64,000 nt of DNA from BQWY01 sp046351095 (lineage in GTDB: Bacteria; Nitrospirota; Nitrospiria; Nitrospirales; Nitrospiraceae). Positions within the stretch are counted from its first letter, which is position 1; each line of letters opens with the position of its first letter. Positions 34,785 through 42,628 of this stretch are shown piece after piece. The DNA lies in the NCBI GenBank assembly GCA_046351095.1, contig JAXLZC010000001.1, positions 2,294,001-2,358,000 of the forward strand. Reading direction: 5' to 3'. Both the position numbers and the translations under genes were made by a program. Below the pieces are notes generated by a model. That model ran no database searches and was not told the origin of the DNA. It worked only from the letters and a program-made list of their open reading frames with translations.

Positions 34785-35231
34785 CTACAGATGCAGGGGC
34801 TTGATCGGCGAGACGACGGCGGCGGGATTCGTTTTCCAGGTCGACTCCGGCGCATCGACGTAGATCTCGACTTCGTTCCCGTCAGGGTCGCGGAGGTACA
34901 GGCTTTGGCTGACCGTATGGTCGCTCATGCCGTCGATGACAACACCGGCCGCTTCCAGCTCGCGTTTGGCGGCGCGTAATTCGTCGAGGCTGTCGCCGAC
35001 CTTAATCCCGATATGGTATAGCCCGAGCCGATGGCCGGACGCCGGACCCGGCGCATCGCCCACTTGGATCAGCAACAGCTCGTGATGCGTCCGACCGGAG
35101 GTCAGCGCCGACGCCGCGCCGTTGAAAATACGGCCGACTTCCGTGAACCCTAACAGGTCGCGATAAAACCGCAACGACCGTTCCAGATCTTTCACGTAAA
35201 AGACGACGTGCCCGAGATAATGCGCTTTCAT
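34785..35231 (-). CDS. VOC-family (glyoxalase/extradiol dioxygenase-like) protein
   Basis: 148 residues with two betaalphabetabetabeta modules: HVVFYVKDLERSLRFYRDLLGF and LYHIGIKVGDSLDELRAAKREL, ending LYLRDPDGNEVEIYVD. Candidate metal ligands are H8, H72 and the glutamate of NEVEIY. It resembles catechol-2,3-dioxygenase-type small VOC proteins. The substrate is unknown. A GGAAGGCGAG site precedes the ATG. It lies 15 and 17 bases from its neighbours. Confidence 0.85.
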   Translation of the reverse strand: MKAHYLGHVVFYVKDLERSLRFYRDLLGFTEVGRIFNGAASALTSGRTHHELLLIQVGDAPGPASGHRLGLYHIGIKVGDSLDELRAAKRELEAAGVVIDGMSDHTVSQSLYLRDPDGNEVEIYVDAPESTWKTNPAAVVSPIKPLHL

Positions 35232-35246
35232 CAGCTCGCCTTCCGT

Positions 35247-35654
35247 CTAGATGGTCGCGAGCTGCGCGCGTACGGCGGCATGCGCGAAGCTCACGTCGGG
35301 GTCGCGCTGGATCGCTTCGTAATATTGACGCCCGAATCCATCGCCCTCCTCCGTCGGTCGCAACAGCGCCTTCACCTCGGCCAGCGTCGCCTGCAGTTCG
35401 GCCTGCGCCTCCGGCGCGCCGTCTTCGCTCAGCTCGTCGATCCGCGCGATCGTCTGCGACAGGGGTCGCAACCACGCGAACCAGGCGTCGTTCAGCACCA
35501 ATTGAAAAAACGCGCCGTTCGTTTCGATCCGCCCATGCACACGCTCGTAGGTGATGCGTTCGCCGTCCAGCAGGGCCTTGTGCAAACGCAGCAATCCCTT
35601 CGTCAGCTCGGTCAGTTGCGGATTCGGTGTCGGCTTGTGTTTCTGTGCCGCCAT
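35247..35654 (-). CDS. Conserved-looking helical protein of unknown function
   Basis: 135 residues, mainly helical and soluble, without cysteines. Visible features are LTELTKGLLRLHKALLDGERITYERVHG at the start, LNDAWFAWLRPLSQTIARIDEL in the middle, and a GRQYYEAIQRDPDVSFAHA tail. I do not recognise the family. The ATG at 35654 is one base after the stop of the Rieske-flavodoxin gene. Its place in the operon suggests a stress or detoxification role, which is inference. Confidence 0.7.
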   Translation of the reverse strand: MAAQKHKPTPNPQLTELTKGLLRLHKALLDGERITYERVHGRIETNGAFFQLVLNDAWFAWLRPLSQTIARIDELSEDGAPEAQAELQATLAEVKALLRPTEEGDGFGRQYYEAIQRDPDVSFAHAAVRAQLATI

Positions 35655-35655
35655 A

Positions 35656-36762
35656 TCACTCAGTCTTTCCTGTATCCAGTCCGTGCGCCTTCCGTCCGCC
35701 GCGCGCCAACGGATGGTCAAGCGCGCGCCCGTCGACCATCACTCGCGCCAGCGCCACCGCGCGTGTCACCAATTCTTGCGACGCGTGTTTCAGTTCCACG
35801 CTCTGTTGAATATCTAGATTGTTCCGCTCCATATCCTCGGCGCTCCACCCGCGCGAATGGCCGATGAACGGAAACTGCGGGAACTGGCAGCCGACTTCGG
35901 AGAAAAACGTCAGGAGTTGTCCGGCCACGGCCTGCACGTTGTCCTGACCGCCCATGATGATGAAGGCCGCCACTTTGTTCTTCAGCAGATGTTTATTCGC
36001 GATGGTCTCCTGATTCTGAATACAATTCAACCGCTCCACCATCCGGTAGTAGAGACTGCTCGCATTGCCCCACCGAATCGGCGTCGCGATCAGGATGACG
36101 TCGGCCCAATGGACGAGGCCTTCGTAGACACGATCCATCTGGTCGTCGGGATCCATCTGCGTAATCGAGCAGGGCCAAGTGCAGGCGTAGGCCGACTTGG
36201 AATAGTACCCTTCGCAGGCGCGGAAGTTCAGATCGCGCAGCGCGATCCGTTGTGTCTCGCAGCCGAGTGTCGTCTTGGCATGGTCCAGCGCGACGTCGAG
36301 CAACGCATCGGAACCGCTGTAGCGCGGAAAGTTCGGCGTCATCATCGTGGTCGCCAACCCGAGCACGCGCAACGGGCCCTCCGCGCGCACGATCGGCCGC
36401 GCCAGCGGATGTTTCGGCTTCGGCGTCTTTTTCCGTTTGCTGGCGGAGGCGAGGTCGATGAACAAACGTCCGTCTTCAATCTTCGTCGTATAACTCGGCA
36501 CCTGGTCCTGCTCGAATCCCGGCTCGCCGTGACCCTTTTGGCGATGGAATTTCCAGTAGTGCCAGGGGCAGACGACATACTCGCCGGCCAACCAGCCGTT
36601 GCCCAACGGACCGCCGACATGGTTGCAGCCGTCGGCGATGGCGCCGAATTGCCCGTCGGCATAACTCAGGGCGATCGTCGTCGATCCGGCGGTGACCTGC
36701 TGCACCGGTTTCGTCCGAAGCGCCTCAACCGACCCGACATCCACCCACTGCGGTTCCGCCAT
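35656..36762 (-). CDS. Rieske [2Fe-2S] domain fused to an NADPH-dependent FMN reductase/flavodoxin domain
   Basis: 368 residues. Residues 1-110 are a Rieske ferredoxin with C46-x-H48 and C65-x2-H68 (CNHVGGPLGNG; CPWHYWKFH). After a Lys/Pro-rich linker, residues about 130-345 are a flavodoxin-like FMN reductase: VLGLATTMMTPNFPRYSGSD, CEGYYSKSAYACTWPC with a cysteine-rich turn, and ADVILIATPIRWGNASSLYY for the FMN phosphate/flavin loops. It may deliver electrons to quinones or oxidised aromatics. GGAG precedes the ATG; the gene follows the DUF5069 gene by 20 bases. Confidence 0.9.
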   Translation of the reverse strand: MAEPQWVDVGSVEALRTKPVQQVTAGSTTIALSYADGQFGAIADGCNHVGGPLGNGWLAGEYVVCPWHYWKFHRQKGHGEPGFEQDQVPSYTTKIEDGRLFIDLASASKRKKTPKPKHPLARPIVRAEGPLRVLGLATTMMTPNFPRYSGSDALLDVALDHAKTTLGCETQRIALRDLNFRACEGYYSKSAYACTWPCSITQMDPDDQMDRVYEGLVHWADVILIATPIRWGNASSLYYRMVERLNCIQNQETIANKHLLKNKVAAFIIMGGQDNVQAVAGQLLTFFSEVGCQFPQFPFIGHSRGWSAEDMERNNLDIQQSVELKHASQELVTRAVALARVMVDGRALDHPLARGGRKAHGLDTGKTE

Positions 36763-36782
36763 GACCAGGCTCCATCTTCAGG

Positions 36783-37319
36783 CTAGTAGCGTCGCTCTTC
36801 GAGATCGTACACATCGAAATAGACGTAGACGGGCCGATTCGGCGGTAAGTTCTTGGGAATGTAGTCTTCGAGGAAGCGTTGCGTCTTCAGCGGGAGCTGC
36901 GACGGCCGCAGTTCGCGCATCCGATTGTTCCAGCGGAGGATCGCATCCGGCGCCGTGACTTTCGATTGCGACGCGATCCAGACGCCGAGTTCCTCGTCCG
37001 TCGCACCGGTGGCGACGGCGCGCTTCAAGGCGGCGGGTGTAATGCCGGTGAAGTCGAACCACAAGCGGCACAAGGAGCAGGGATAATAGGTGTAGTCGCC
37101 CTGCGTGCCCGCCAACTCGGCGCGCGCCTTGTCGATGCAGCGCGCGACGATGACGTAGCCGCCGAGCACGACGCGCGGGCTGCGCGGGAATTCCTTCGTC
37201 AGGTCTTTCGCAAGCGTCCGCACACGATCGGGACGGTCGGGGAGCGGCGCCGCGCGACGCGTACGTTTCCCACGCGACACGCTGGTGGTCGACCTGGCGG
37301 AGGGCCGCCGCGTCGCCAT
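36783..37319 (-). CDS. DUF5069 domain protein
   Basis: 178 residues. A basic, Arg/Ser-rich N-terminus precedes a DUF5069 domain: LTKEFPRSPRVVLGGYVIVARCIDKARAEL, YPCSLCRLWFDFTGI, GATDEELGVWI. The family has no known activity. The ATG overlaps the SnoaL stop by one base (TGATG), which fixes the start; the long upstream frame lies over that gene. Confidence 0.8.
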   Translation of the reverse strand: MATRRPSARSTTSVSRGKRTRRAAPLPDRPDRVRTLAKDLTKEFPRSPRVVLGGYVIVARCIDKARAELAGTQGDYTYYPCSLCRLWFDFTGITPAALKRAVATGATDEELGVWIASQSKVTAPDAILRWNNRMRELRPSQLPLKTQRFLEDYIPKNLPPNRPVYVYFDVYDLEERRY

Positions 37320-37684
37320 CAGCGCGCACCCGTGTCGTAGTAGAACCGTTCCTGCACGATCTTCCCGTCCTTCCACTTCGCCACGACGACCTGCTCCAGA
37401 TGTACGGCCTTGCCGTCCTGCGCGATGAAGTCGAAGGTGCATTCGTAGAAGGTCGTGTTCTCGCCGACCGCGCTGGCCGTCACTTCGAAGCCCTTCCATT
37501 CCTTTACGGAGCTCATGAACTGTTTTTCGCGTTCGATGTTGGCCGCCAAGCCTTGTGTCGGCGGATTGCGGTTCTCCTGCATCGAGACCTGCGGGTCGTA
37601 AAACTCGTGCATAGCCTCGATGATCTTGCCTTGGCGGATATGGTCGAATAGGCTGTTCAAGCGCTGCTGCAACGGCTGGTTCAT
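37319..37684 (-). CDS. SnoaL-like (NTF2 fold) protein
   Basis: 121 residues of the NTF2-like alpha+beta barrel: LFDHIRQGKIIEAMHEFYDPQVSMQEN, VGENTTFYECTFDF, VVAKWKDGKIVQERFYYDTG. SnoaL-like proteins bind small hydrophobic ligands; some are cyclases or isomerases. Its ATG overlaps the upstream VOC gene by 4 bases (ATGA). Confidence 0.85.
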   Translation of the reverse strand: MNQPLQQRLNSLFDHIRQGKIIEAMHEFYDPQVSMQENRNPPTQGLAANIEREKQFMSSVKEWKGFEVTASAVGENTTFYECTFDFIAQDGKAVHLEQVVVAKWKDGKIVQERFYYDTGAR

Positions 37685-38163
37685 CGGGTGCGCTCCTTCT
37701 TCGTTGTCGGTGTCGTGAACGTGATGCCGCAGCCCTGCACTTCGCGATAGGGGAGCAGCCAGACGAGCGACTCGTCGTGCAAGTCGACGACTTGTATCCG
37801 ATTGCCCCAGGGATCGCGGAAGTCACAGCGGAAATTCGGATGCATGGCCAATTTATACTTACGGACGATTTTCTCGCGGACGGCGGCGACCTGCGCGGCG
37901 TCGCGCACCATCAGTCCGAAATGTTTCGCGCGATCCGGCTGTAGCGTGTCGACTTCGAGGATCGCCATAAACTGATGCTCGCCGAGCTTGCACCAGGCGG
38001 CGCCCTCGCCGCCGGTCAACATCGTGAGGCCGAAGACATCTTCGTAAAACGCCACGGCCTTCTTCGCGTCCGTGACCTCGATGGCCACGTGATTGCACCC
38101 GAAGACCTGGACGTCGGACGCCGTCCGTCCGGCTGTCGTCCGTCGATTCGTTGTGCGTGCCAT
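37681..38163 (-). CDS. VOC-family protein (glyoxalase superfamily)
   Basis: 160 residues. NHVAIEVTDAKKAVAFYEDVFGLTML opens the first module, KHFGLMVRDAAQVAAVREKI the second, and DFRDPWGNRIQVVDLHDE closes with the metal-ligand-type region. The substrate is unknown. GGAGG lies 8 bases before the ATG at 38163, preferred over a start 15 codons upstream. Confidence 0.85.
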   Translation of the reverse strand: MARTTNRRTTAGRTASDVQVFGCNHVAIEVTDAKKAVAFYEDVFGLTMLTGGEGAAWCKLGEHQFMAILEVDTLQPDRAKHFGLMVRDAAQVAAVREKIVRKYKLAMHPNFRCDFRDPWGNRIQVVDLHDESLVWLLPYREVQGCGITFTTPTTKKERTR

Positions 38164-38239
38164 GTCGAAGTCCTCCGAGGGAAAGAGTGCCATTCGCCCA
38201 AAATCCAATCAAGGGCCGACCGATTCGCGCAGGCACACC

Positions 38240-38953
38240 CTAGGACGTTGTGCGGGAAGGGCCTCGTGTACCGGCCGCGACGGCGCCGACCGTCGCAAAC
38301 GCGGCGAGAAAGGCTTCGACCGGCTGGGCGCCGGAGAGGATGTCGACCGGTCGCTCACCGTCGGCGGCGACCGGTCCTTGGATCACGAACAGCGGCACTC
38401 CACGGATACCCATCGTCCGGCCGCGCGCTTCTTCGTCGCGTACCGCATCGCTGTGGTCATGTCCCACCAACAGGTCTCGAATGGTGTGCGCATCGAGTCC
38501 CGCGTCGGCAGCCGCCGCAACCAATGTCTCCGGATCGCCGATGTTGCCGCCTTCCAGAAAATAGACACGGAACAAACGTTCCGCGAGTCGATCTTGGACA
38601 TCAGGCCCACGAAGCGCCGCCGCGTGCATGACACGATGCGCCGCAAATGTATTCGGCGAGCGCCGAATTCGATCGAACGCAAAGTCGATCCCCACGGCGG
38701 TCCCGGCGGCAGCCACCCGCTCGTGAATGGCCGCCACCTCGCGTGGACTGCCGAACTTGCTTTCCATATAGACACGCCGATCCATACCCTGCTCCGGCAT
38801 CGTGGGATTCAGTTGAAACGGTCGCCACGTCACCGTCGCACATGCGCGCAAACCCGCCGCGTCCAGCGACTGCTCCAACCGGCGTTTCCCGATGTAACAC
38901 CAGGGGCAGACGATGTCCGAAAACACGTCGATCTGTAGGAGTGCGTCATTCAT
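38240..38953 (-). CDS. DsbA-family oxidoreductase (FrnE-like)
   Basis: 237 residues without a signal peptide. The thioredoxin-fold active site is C16-P-W-C19 (FSDIVCPWCYIGKRRL), followed by an alpha-helical insert and a cis-Pro loop region GIRGVPLFVIQG. This matches the cytosolic FrnE/2-hydroxychromene-2-carboxylate isomerase-like branch of DsbA, linked elsewhere to oxidative stress and polyketide or aromatic metabolism. It overlaps the pirin gene by 4 bases. Confidence 0.9.
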   Translation of the reverse strand: MNDALLQIDVFSDIVCPWCYIGKRRLEQSLDAAGLRACATVTWRPFQLNPTMPEQGMDRRVYMESKFGSPREVAAIHERVAAAGTAVGIDFAFDRIRRSPNTFAAHRVMHAAALRGPDVQDRLAERLFRVYFLEGGNIGDPETLVAAAADAGLDAHTIRDLLVGHDHSDAVRDEEARGRTMGIRGVPLFVIQGPVAADGERPVDILSGAQPVEAFLAAFATVGAVAAGTRGPSRTTS

Positions 38954-39834
38954 GACAAGTGTCCCATCTTGCCCGCTTGATAATCCTGCACGGCCTGGAC
39001 GAGTTCGGCTTTACTGTTCATAACGAACGGGCCGTATCGCGCGATCGGTTCGTCGATCGGTTGTCCCGCCATAACCAACAGACGACTGTCGCCCTGTGCA
39101 CGCACCGTCACCTGCGTGCCTTCGCGCTCGCACACCACGAGTTCGGCCGGTCCGGCCGAGGCGCCGTCGTTGACCGTCACCGCACCCTGCAGCACAAACA
39201 ACGGCACGTTGTAGCCGTATGGAAACTCGAACGAAACCTCGGCTCCGGCCTGCAACGTCACATCGTACAGGTCGATCGGCGTGAACGTCCGCGCCGGACC
39301 GCGCCGTCCGGCGAACGACCCGGCAATGACACGAACAGTCCCCGCTCCACCGGCGACCGGCACGGCGGGAATGTCGCTGTTCAGAATGGTCTGATACGCG
39401 GGCGGCGCCATCTTGTGTACCGCCGGCAGATTCACCCACAACTGCACGGCGTGTAACGTGCCGCCCGCCTTCGCCCAGTCCGCCTCGTGAAATTCCTCGT
39501 GGACGAGGCCGGAGGCCGCCGTCATCCACTGCACGTCGCCCGGACCGATGACGCCGCCGTTACCGGCGGAATCGCGATGCGCGACCTTGCCGTCGTAGAC
39601 GATCGTGACGGTTTCGAACCCGCGATGCGGATGTTCGCCCACACCACGCGGCTGATCCGTCGGCGGAAAATACTGCGGGCCCGCGTAGTCGAACATCAGA
39701 AAGGGCGTGACCTCTGCATCCAACTCGTTGGTCGGGAAAAAATTCCTGACGGGAAATCCGTCGCCGACCATATACGAGGCGCCTGCACCGAATACGCCTC
39801 GGATGCCCTTCGTTGTCGTCGTCTGCGTGGTCAT
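38950..39834 (-). CDS. Pirin-family bicupin protein
   Basis: 294 residues with two cupin domains. The N-terminal one has the pirin signature: GVGEHPHRGFETVTIVYDG, then MTAASGLVHEEFH, giving the His-His-His-Glu iron site. Bacterial pirins include quercetin dioxygenases and redox regulators. AAGGAG lies before the ATG at 39834; the same frame is open much further upstream but overlaps the NmrA gene. Confidence 0.93.
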   Translation of the reverse strand: MTTQTTTTKGIRGVFGAGASYMVGDGFPVRNFFPTNELDAEVTPFLMFDYAGPQYFPPTDQPRGVGEHPHRGFETVTIVYDGKVAHRDSAGNGGVIGPGDVQWMTAASGLVHEEFHEADWAKAGGTLHAVQLWVNLPAVHKMAPPAYQTILNSDIPAVPVAGGAGTVRVIAGSFAGRRGPARTFTPIDLYDVTLQAGAEVSFEFPYGYNVPLFVLQGAVTVNDGASAGPAELVVCEREGTQVTVRAQGDSRLLVMAGQPIDEPIARYGPFVMNSKAELVQAVQDYQAGKMGHLS

Positions 39835-39875
39835 TGTTCGCTCCTTTCTCGCCGCCTGTCTTCCAGCGGCTTGTT

Positions 39876-40733
39876 TCACACCATGCGGCGCAACGCGTCG
39901 TGCAGCGACACGGTTCCGCGTACGACCTTCTCCGGAAATTCGGAATGGATCGTTTGCTTCGAGAACGCCGTGTACATTTCTTCGAACAAGGCCGCTGCGT
40001 CGTCGGAAAATCCGAAGGACTTCATCGTCGGCACCACCGCGCTCAATGGCGCCTGCTGCGCCGTCACCGTCCGTCCCAACAATTGCGTGAGGATCTCGGC
40101 GGCTTGTTGGCCACTGTATTCCTCCGGCCCGGTCATTTCGACAATCTGCCGTCCGTTCCCACCGGCGAGCAGACGCTCCGCCCCGATGCGACCGATATCC
40201 ACCGTCGAAATCATCGGCAGCTTCGCCTGCGGCGGCATAAACATCGGCAGCACACCCTGCGCCTTCGCCATGCCCACCGTGGCCCCCCAATTTTGCATGA
40301 AATAGGTGGGCCGCAGGATCGTGAGCGCCGGCGCCGCCGAAGCCAAAACTTGCTCGCCGTAATGCGCGGCGCGGATCGGCCCGGTGCCGCCCGACAACTG
40401 TCCGCCGACGGACGACAGGAACACCACGTGCGGCACGCCGCTCGCTTTCACGGCCGCCGTCGCCTGATCCATCGTCTTGTGTTGATGCAACAGCCACGGT
40501 TGTGCGCCGTAACTCGGCGGCACCAACAGGTACACGCCTTTCGCGCCGCGCATCGCCTGCGTCATCGCCGGCACGTCGTCGTACGAGGCCACCGCCACCT
40601 CGGCGCCTTTGGCTTTCCACGGCGCGCCCTTCTCGGCCGTCCGCACCACGACACGAACCGGCGCGTGTTTCTGCAGCAAGGTCTCCGCAACCACCGAGCC
40701 CGTATTTCCAGTGACTCCGAGGACGACGTACAT
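39876..40733 (-). CDS. NmrA-like NAD(P)H-binding oxidoreductase (quinone reductase QOR2-like)
   Basis: 285 residues. MYVVLGVTGNTGSVVAETLL is the nucleotide loop, followed by a VVVRTAEKG arginine motif that favours NADP(H), and PHVVFLSSVGGQLSGGTGPI in the middle. It resembles QOR2/NmrA-type reductases of quinones. It is the first gene of the eleven-gene operon; AAGGAG lies before the ATG and the mapped promoter ends about 57 bases upstream. Confidence 0.87.
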   Translation of the reverse strand: MYVVLGVTGNTGSVVAETLLQKHAPVRVVVRTAEKGAPWKAKGAEVAVASYDDVPAMTQAMRGAKGVYLLVPPSYGAQPWLLHQHKTMDQATAAVKASGVPHVVFLSSVGGQLSGGTGPIRAAHYGEQVLASAAPALTILRPTYFMQNWGATVGMAKAQGVLPMFMPPQAKLPMISTVDIGRIGAERLLAGGNGRQIVEMTGPEEYSGQQAAEILTQLLGRTVTAQQAPLSAVVPTMKSFGFSDDAAALFEEMYTAFSKQTIHSEFPEKVVRGTVSLHDALRRMV

Positions 40734-40796
40734 ACGACTCTCCTTCTGTGAGGGATACCGAGATAGTGTCGCGACGACCGCCGCCCCGACGACCTC

Positions 40797-40825
40797 AAGA
40801 TAATTCTATGTAGAACTAAAGTCAA
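40797..40825 (-). promoter_or_regulatory. Sigma-70 promoter of the redox operon
   Basis: The minus strand reads TTGACT, exactly 17 bases, TATCTT, with a predicted start near 40790 and a leader of about 57 bases to the NmrA ATG. The spacer carries the palindrome at 40804-40815. No comparable promoter was seen inside the operon. Confidence 0.65.
40804..40815. promoter_or_regulatory. Palindromic operator candidate between -35 and -10
   Basis: TTCTA-TG-TAGAA is a perfect 5-bp inverted repeat centred in the spacer of the operon promoter. A dimeric repressor bound there would block RNA polymerase. No repressor gene is adjacent, and the regulator family is unknown. Confidence 0.5.
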
Positions 40826-40948
40826 GCCCGCCAGGTTCTCCGCATGGATACCGCGCAGAACTGCGTAATCGTCGCGGCTCGCCCATATGGCGCCAAGGCG
40901 TAACGGATGCCGCTTGGCGGGCGGACCTGCGCCGTTTTGCGTAGCCCT

Positions 40949-40977
40949 TTGACGAATCCTCGCGCGCAGACTAGACT
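40949..40977 (+). promoter_or_regulatory. Sigma-70 promoter of the ester cyclase gene
   Basis: TTGACG, 17 bases, TAGACT. Predicted transcription start is near 40985, about 85 bases before the ATG at 41070. Confidence 0.6.
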
Positions 40978-41069
40978 GCAGATCGACGCCGTTCGGTGTG
41001 TTGCCGGAGCCGGATCGCGCGTCCGCGCAGCAGGTATTCCCGGCGTCCCCGATCATCCGGACGATCTCC

Positions 41070-41498
41070 ATGGCTCCGACCGACCTGGGTAAAACGCTGC
41101 TGCAACGATATTTTCTCGAAGGCTGGAACCAAGGCCGCCTGGACGTCTTCGACGAACTGCTGCATACGAACTTCCAGAACCACACGCCCTATTCCCCGAA
41201 TCTCCTTCCCGGCATCCAGGGTATGAAAGCGACGGTCGCCTTGGCGCGCGCAGCGTTCCCGGACCTGCGTTTCGTGATCGAAGATCAAGTGCTGACGGAG
41301 GGGAAGATCGCGACGCGCTGCACGATGTACGGCACGCACCAAGGGACCTTTTTCGGGCTGCCGCCCTCGGGCAAACGTGTGTCGATCAAACAGTTTCAGA
41401 TCGACCGCTTGTTGGACGGGAAAATCGTCGAGCAGTGGCGGCTGTCGGACATGGCGGGCCTCCTTAAGCAAATCGGCCAAACGCCGCAGACACCGTAG
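41070..41498 (+). CDS. Ester cyclase (SnoaL-type polyketide cyclase-like)
   Basis: 142 residues of the NTF2/SnoaL fold: LLQRYFLEGWNQGRLDVFDELLHTNFQNH, GIQGMKATVALARAAFPDLRFVIEDQ, GTHQGTFFGLPPSGKRVSIKQFQI, and IVEQWRLSD. This is the ester cyclase subgroup pattern. The substrate is unknown. The ATG is preferred to a GTG 24 codons upstream because homology-like sequence begins here; there is no strong ribosome site. Confidence 0.85.
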   Translation: MAPTDLGKTLLQRYFLEGWNQGRLDVFDELLHTNFQNHTPYSPNLLPGIQGMKATVALARAAFPDLRFVIEDQVLTEGKIATRCTMYGTHQGTFFGLPPSGKRVSIKQFQIDRLLDGKIVEQWRLSDMAGLLKQIGQTPQTP

Positions 41499-41527
41499 CG
41501 CGTCGCCGCAGGGAAAGTCCGAGGACT

Positions 41528-41947
41528 ATGGAGACGGGGAGAGCAGGACGCTTCAACACTTCGTGGAGAGCCTGTTCCGTCGCCGCCCTGCTAGCGGCGA
41601 GCCTCGGCTGCACCAGCATGGCCGCCGTCACGAACGCCCGCGAGCAACCCTGCCAACAGAATGTGGCCACGGCGCTGTCGGAGATTCTCGTCGCGCAAGG
41701 CGAGCAGCCGGAGCGCGCGCAGAAGGTCGTCGACCGAGCGGACCTGCTGGCCACAGCTTTCGACTACGGACCACGGCCGTTCACCGTCAGCTCGCAATCC
41801 GGAACCGACTATTCGTTGTTTGTGGAGAAGAAAGGCGAGCGCTGCCTGATGCGACTGTACGGACGGCAACGGGGATTCATCAGCTACACGAACAACCTGA
41901 CCTACATCGAAACGCGGGAGTTACCCGGCTGCCAGTGCGCCGAGTGA
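41528..41947 (+). CDS. Putative lipoprotein of unknown function
   Basis: 139 residues. An N-terminal signal peptide (ACSVAALLAASLGC) ends in a lipobox with C28. The mature part has four further cysteines, including a closing GCQCAE, and no known domain. It begins 29 bases after the ester cyclase stop and is probably co-transcribed. Confidence 0.65.
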   Translation: METGRAGRFNTSWRACSVAALLAASLGCTSMAAVTNAREQPCQQNVATALSEILVAQGEQPERAQKVVDRADLLATAFDYGPRPFTVSSQSGTDYSLFVEKKGERCLMRLYGRQRGFISYTNNLTYIETRELPGCQCAE

Positions 41948-42020
41948 CGCGTGACCGACCCGACGGACGCCCCGCTAGATGCCGCACCGGCCGCTGCTTC
42001 GACGAGCCTTTGCGCCGACC

Positions 42021-42515
42021 TTAGTCCTTGTTGCGATTCCGTAAGGCCCGTTCCATTTCGCGACCGGCCTCGCGCGCCTTGAGCGACTCGCGGCGGTCGT
42101 GGTGTTTTTTGCCCTTCGCCAGGGCGATCTCCACCTTGGCGCGCCCCCGCTCGCCGAAATAGACCCGCAGCGGCACGATCGTCAGGCCCTTTTGTTGCGT
42201 CCAGCCCATCAGCTTGTTGATCTCTTTCCGATGCAGCAGCAACTTCCGCGTGCGCGTCGGCTCGTGGTTCATGATGTTGCCGTGGCTGTAGGGGCTGATG
42301 TGGCAATTGTGCAGAAACACCTCGCCGTCCTTGATGGACGCGAAGCTGTCCTGCAGATTCACGCGCCCCTGGCGGATGGACTTCACCTCGGTGCCGCGTA
42401 GGACGATACCCGCCTCGAACTTCTCCTCGATGGCGTAATCGTGGAAGGCCTTCCGGTTGGTCGCCGCGATCTTATATCGCTCGGCGTCCTTCTCTTTGTC
42501 GGTTTTGGCGGTCAT
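42021..42515 (-). CDS. smpB: SsrA-binding protein SmpB
   Basis: 164 residues: IAATNRKAFHDYAIEEKFEAGIVLRGTEVKSIRQG, then NIMNHEPTRTRKLLLHRKEI and a basic C-terminal tail with the ALAKGKKHHDRRE stretch that enters the empty mRNA channel. SmpB binds the tRNA-like part of tmRNA (encoded at 2882-3228) and takes it to stalled ribosomes. Divergent from the dciA-like gene. Confidence 0.97.
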   Translation of the reverse strand: MTAKTDKEKDAERYKIAATNRKAFHDYAIEEKFEAGIVLRGTEVKSIRQGRVNLQDSFASIKDGEVFLHNCHISPYSHGNIMNHEPTRTRKLLLHRKEINKLMGWTQQKGLTIVPLRVYFGERGRAKVEIALAKGKKHHDRRESLKAREAGREMERALRNRNKD

Positions 42516-42591
42516 AGTGTGGACATTCTCGCATGCGGTTCGCCGAGCGCGGATTTTTTTCGTGGACTCCGCAAAAACCCGGTCGGAACCG

Positions 42592-42620
42592 TTGACCTCA
42601 TCTGACTCGTGGACTAGAAT
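42592..42620 (+). promoter_or_regulatory. Sigma-70 promoter of the dciA-like gene
   Basis: TTGACC, 17 bases, TAGAAT. The predicted start (about 42626-42628) falls within two or three bases of the ATG at 42629, so the mRNA would be leaderless, in line with the lack of a ribosome site there. Confidence 0.6.
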
Positions 42621-42628
42621 TCCGGCTC

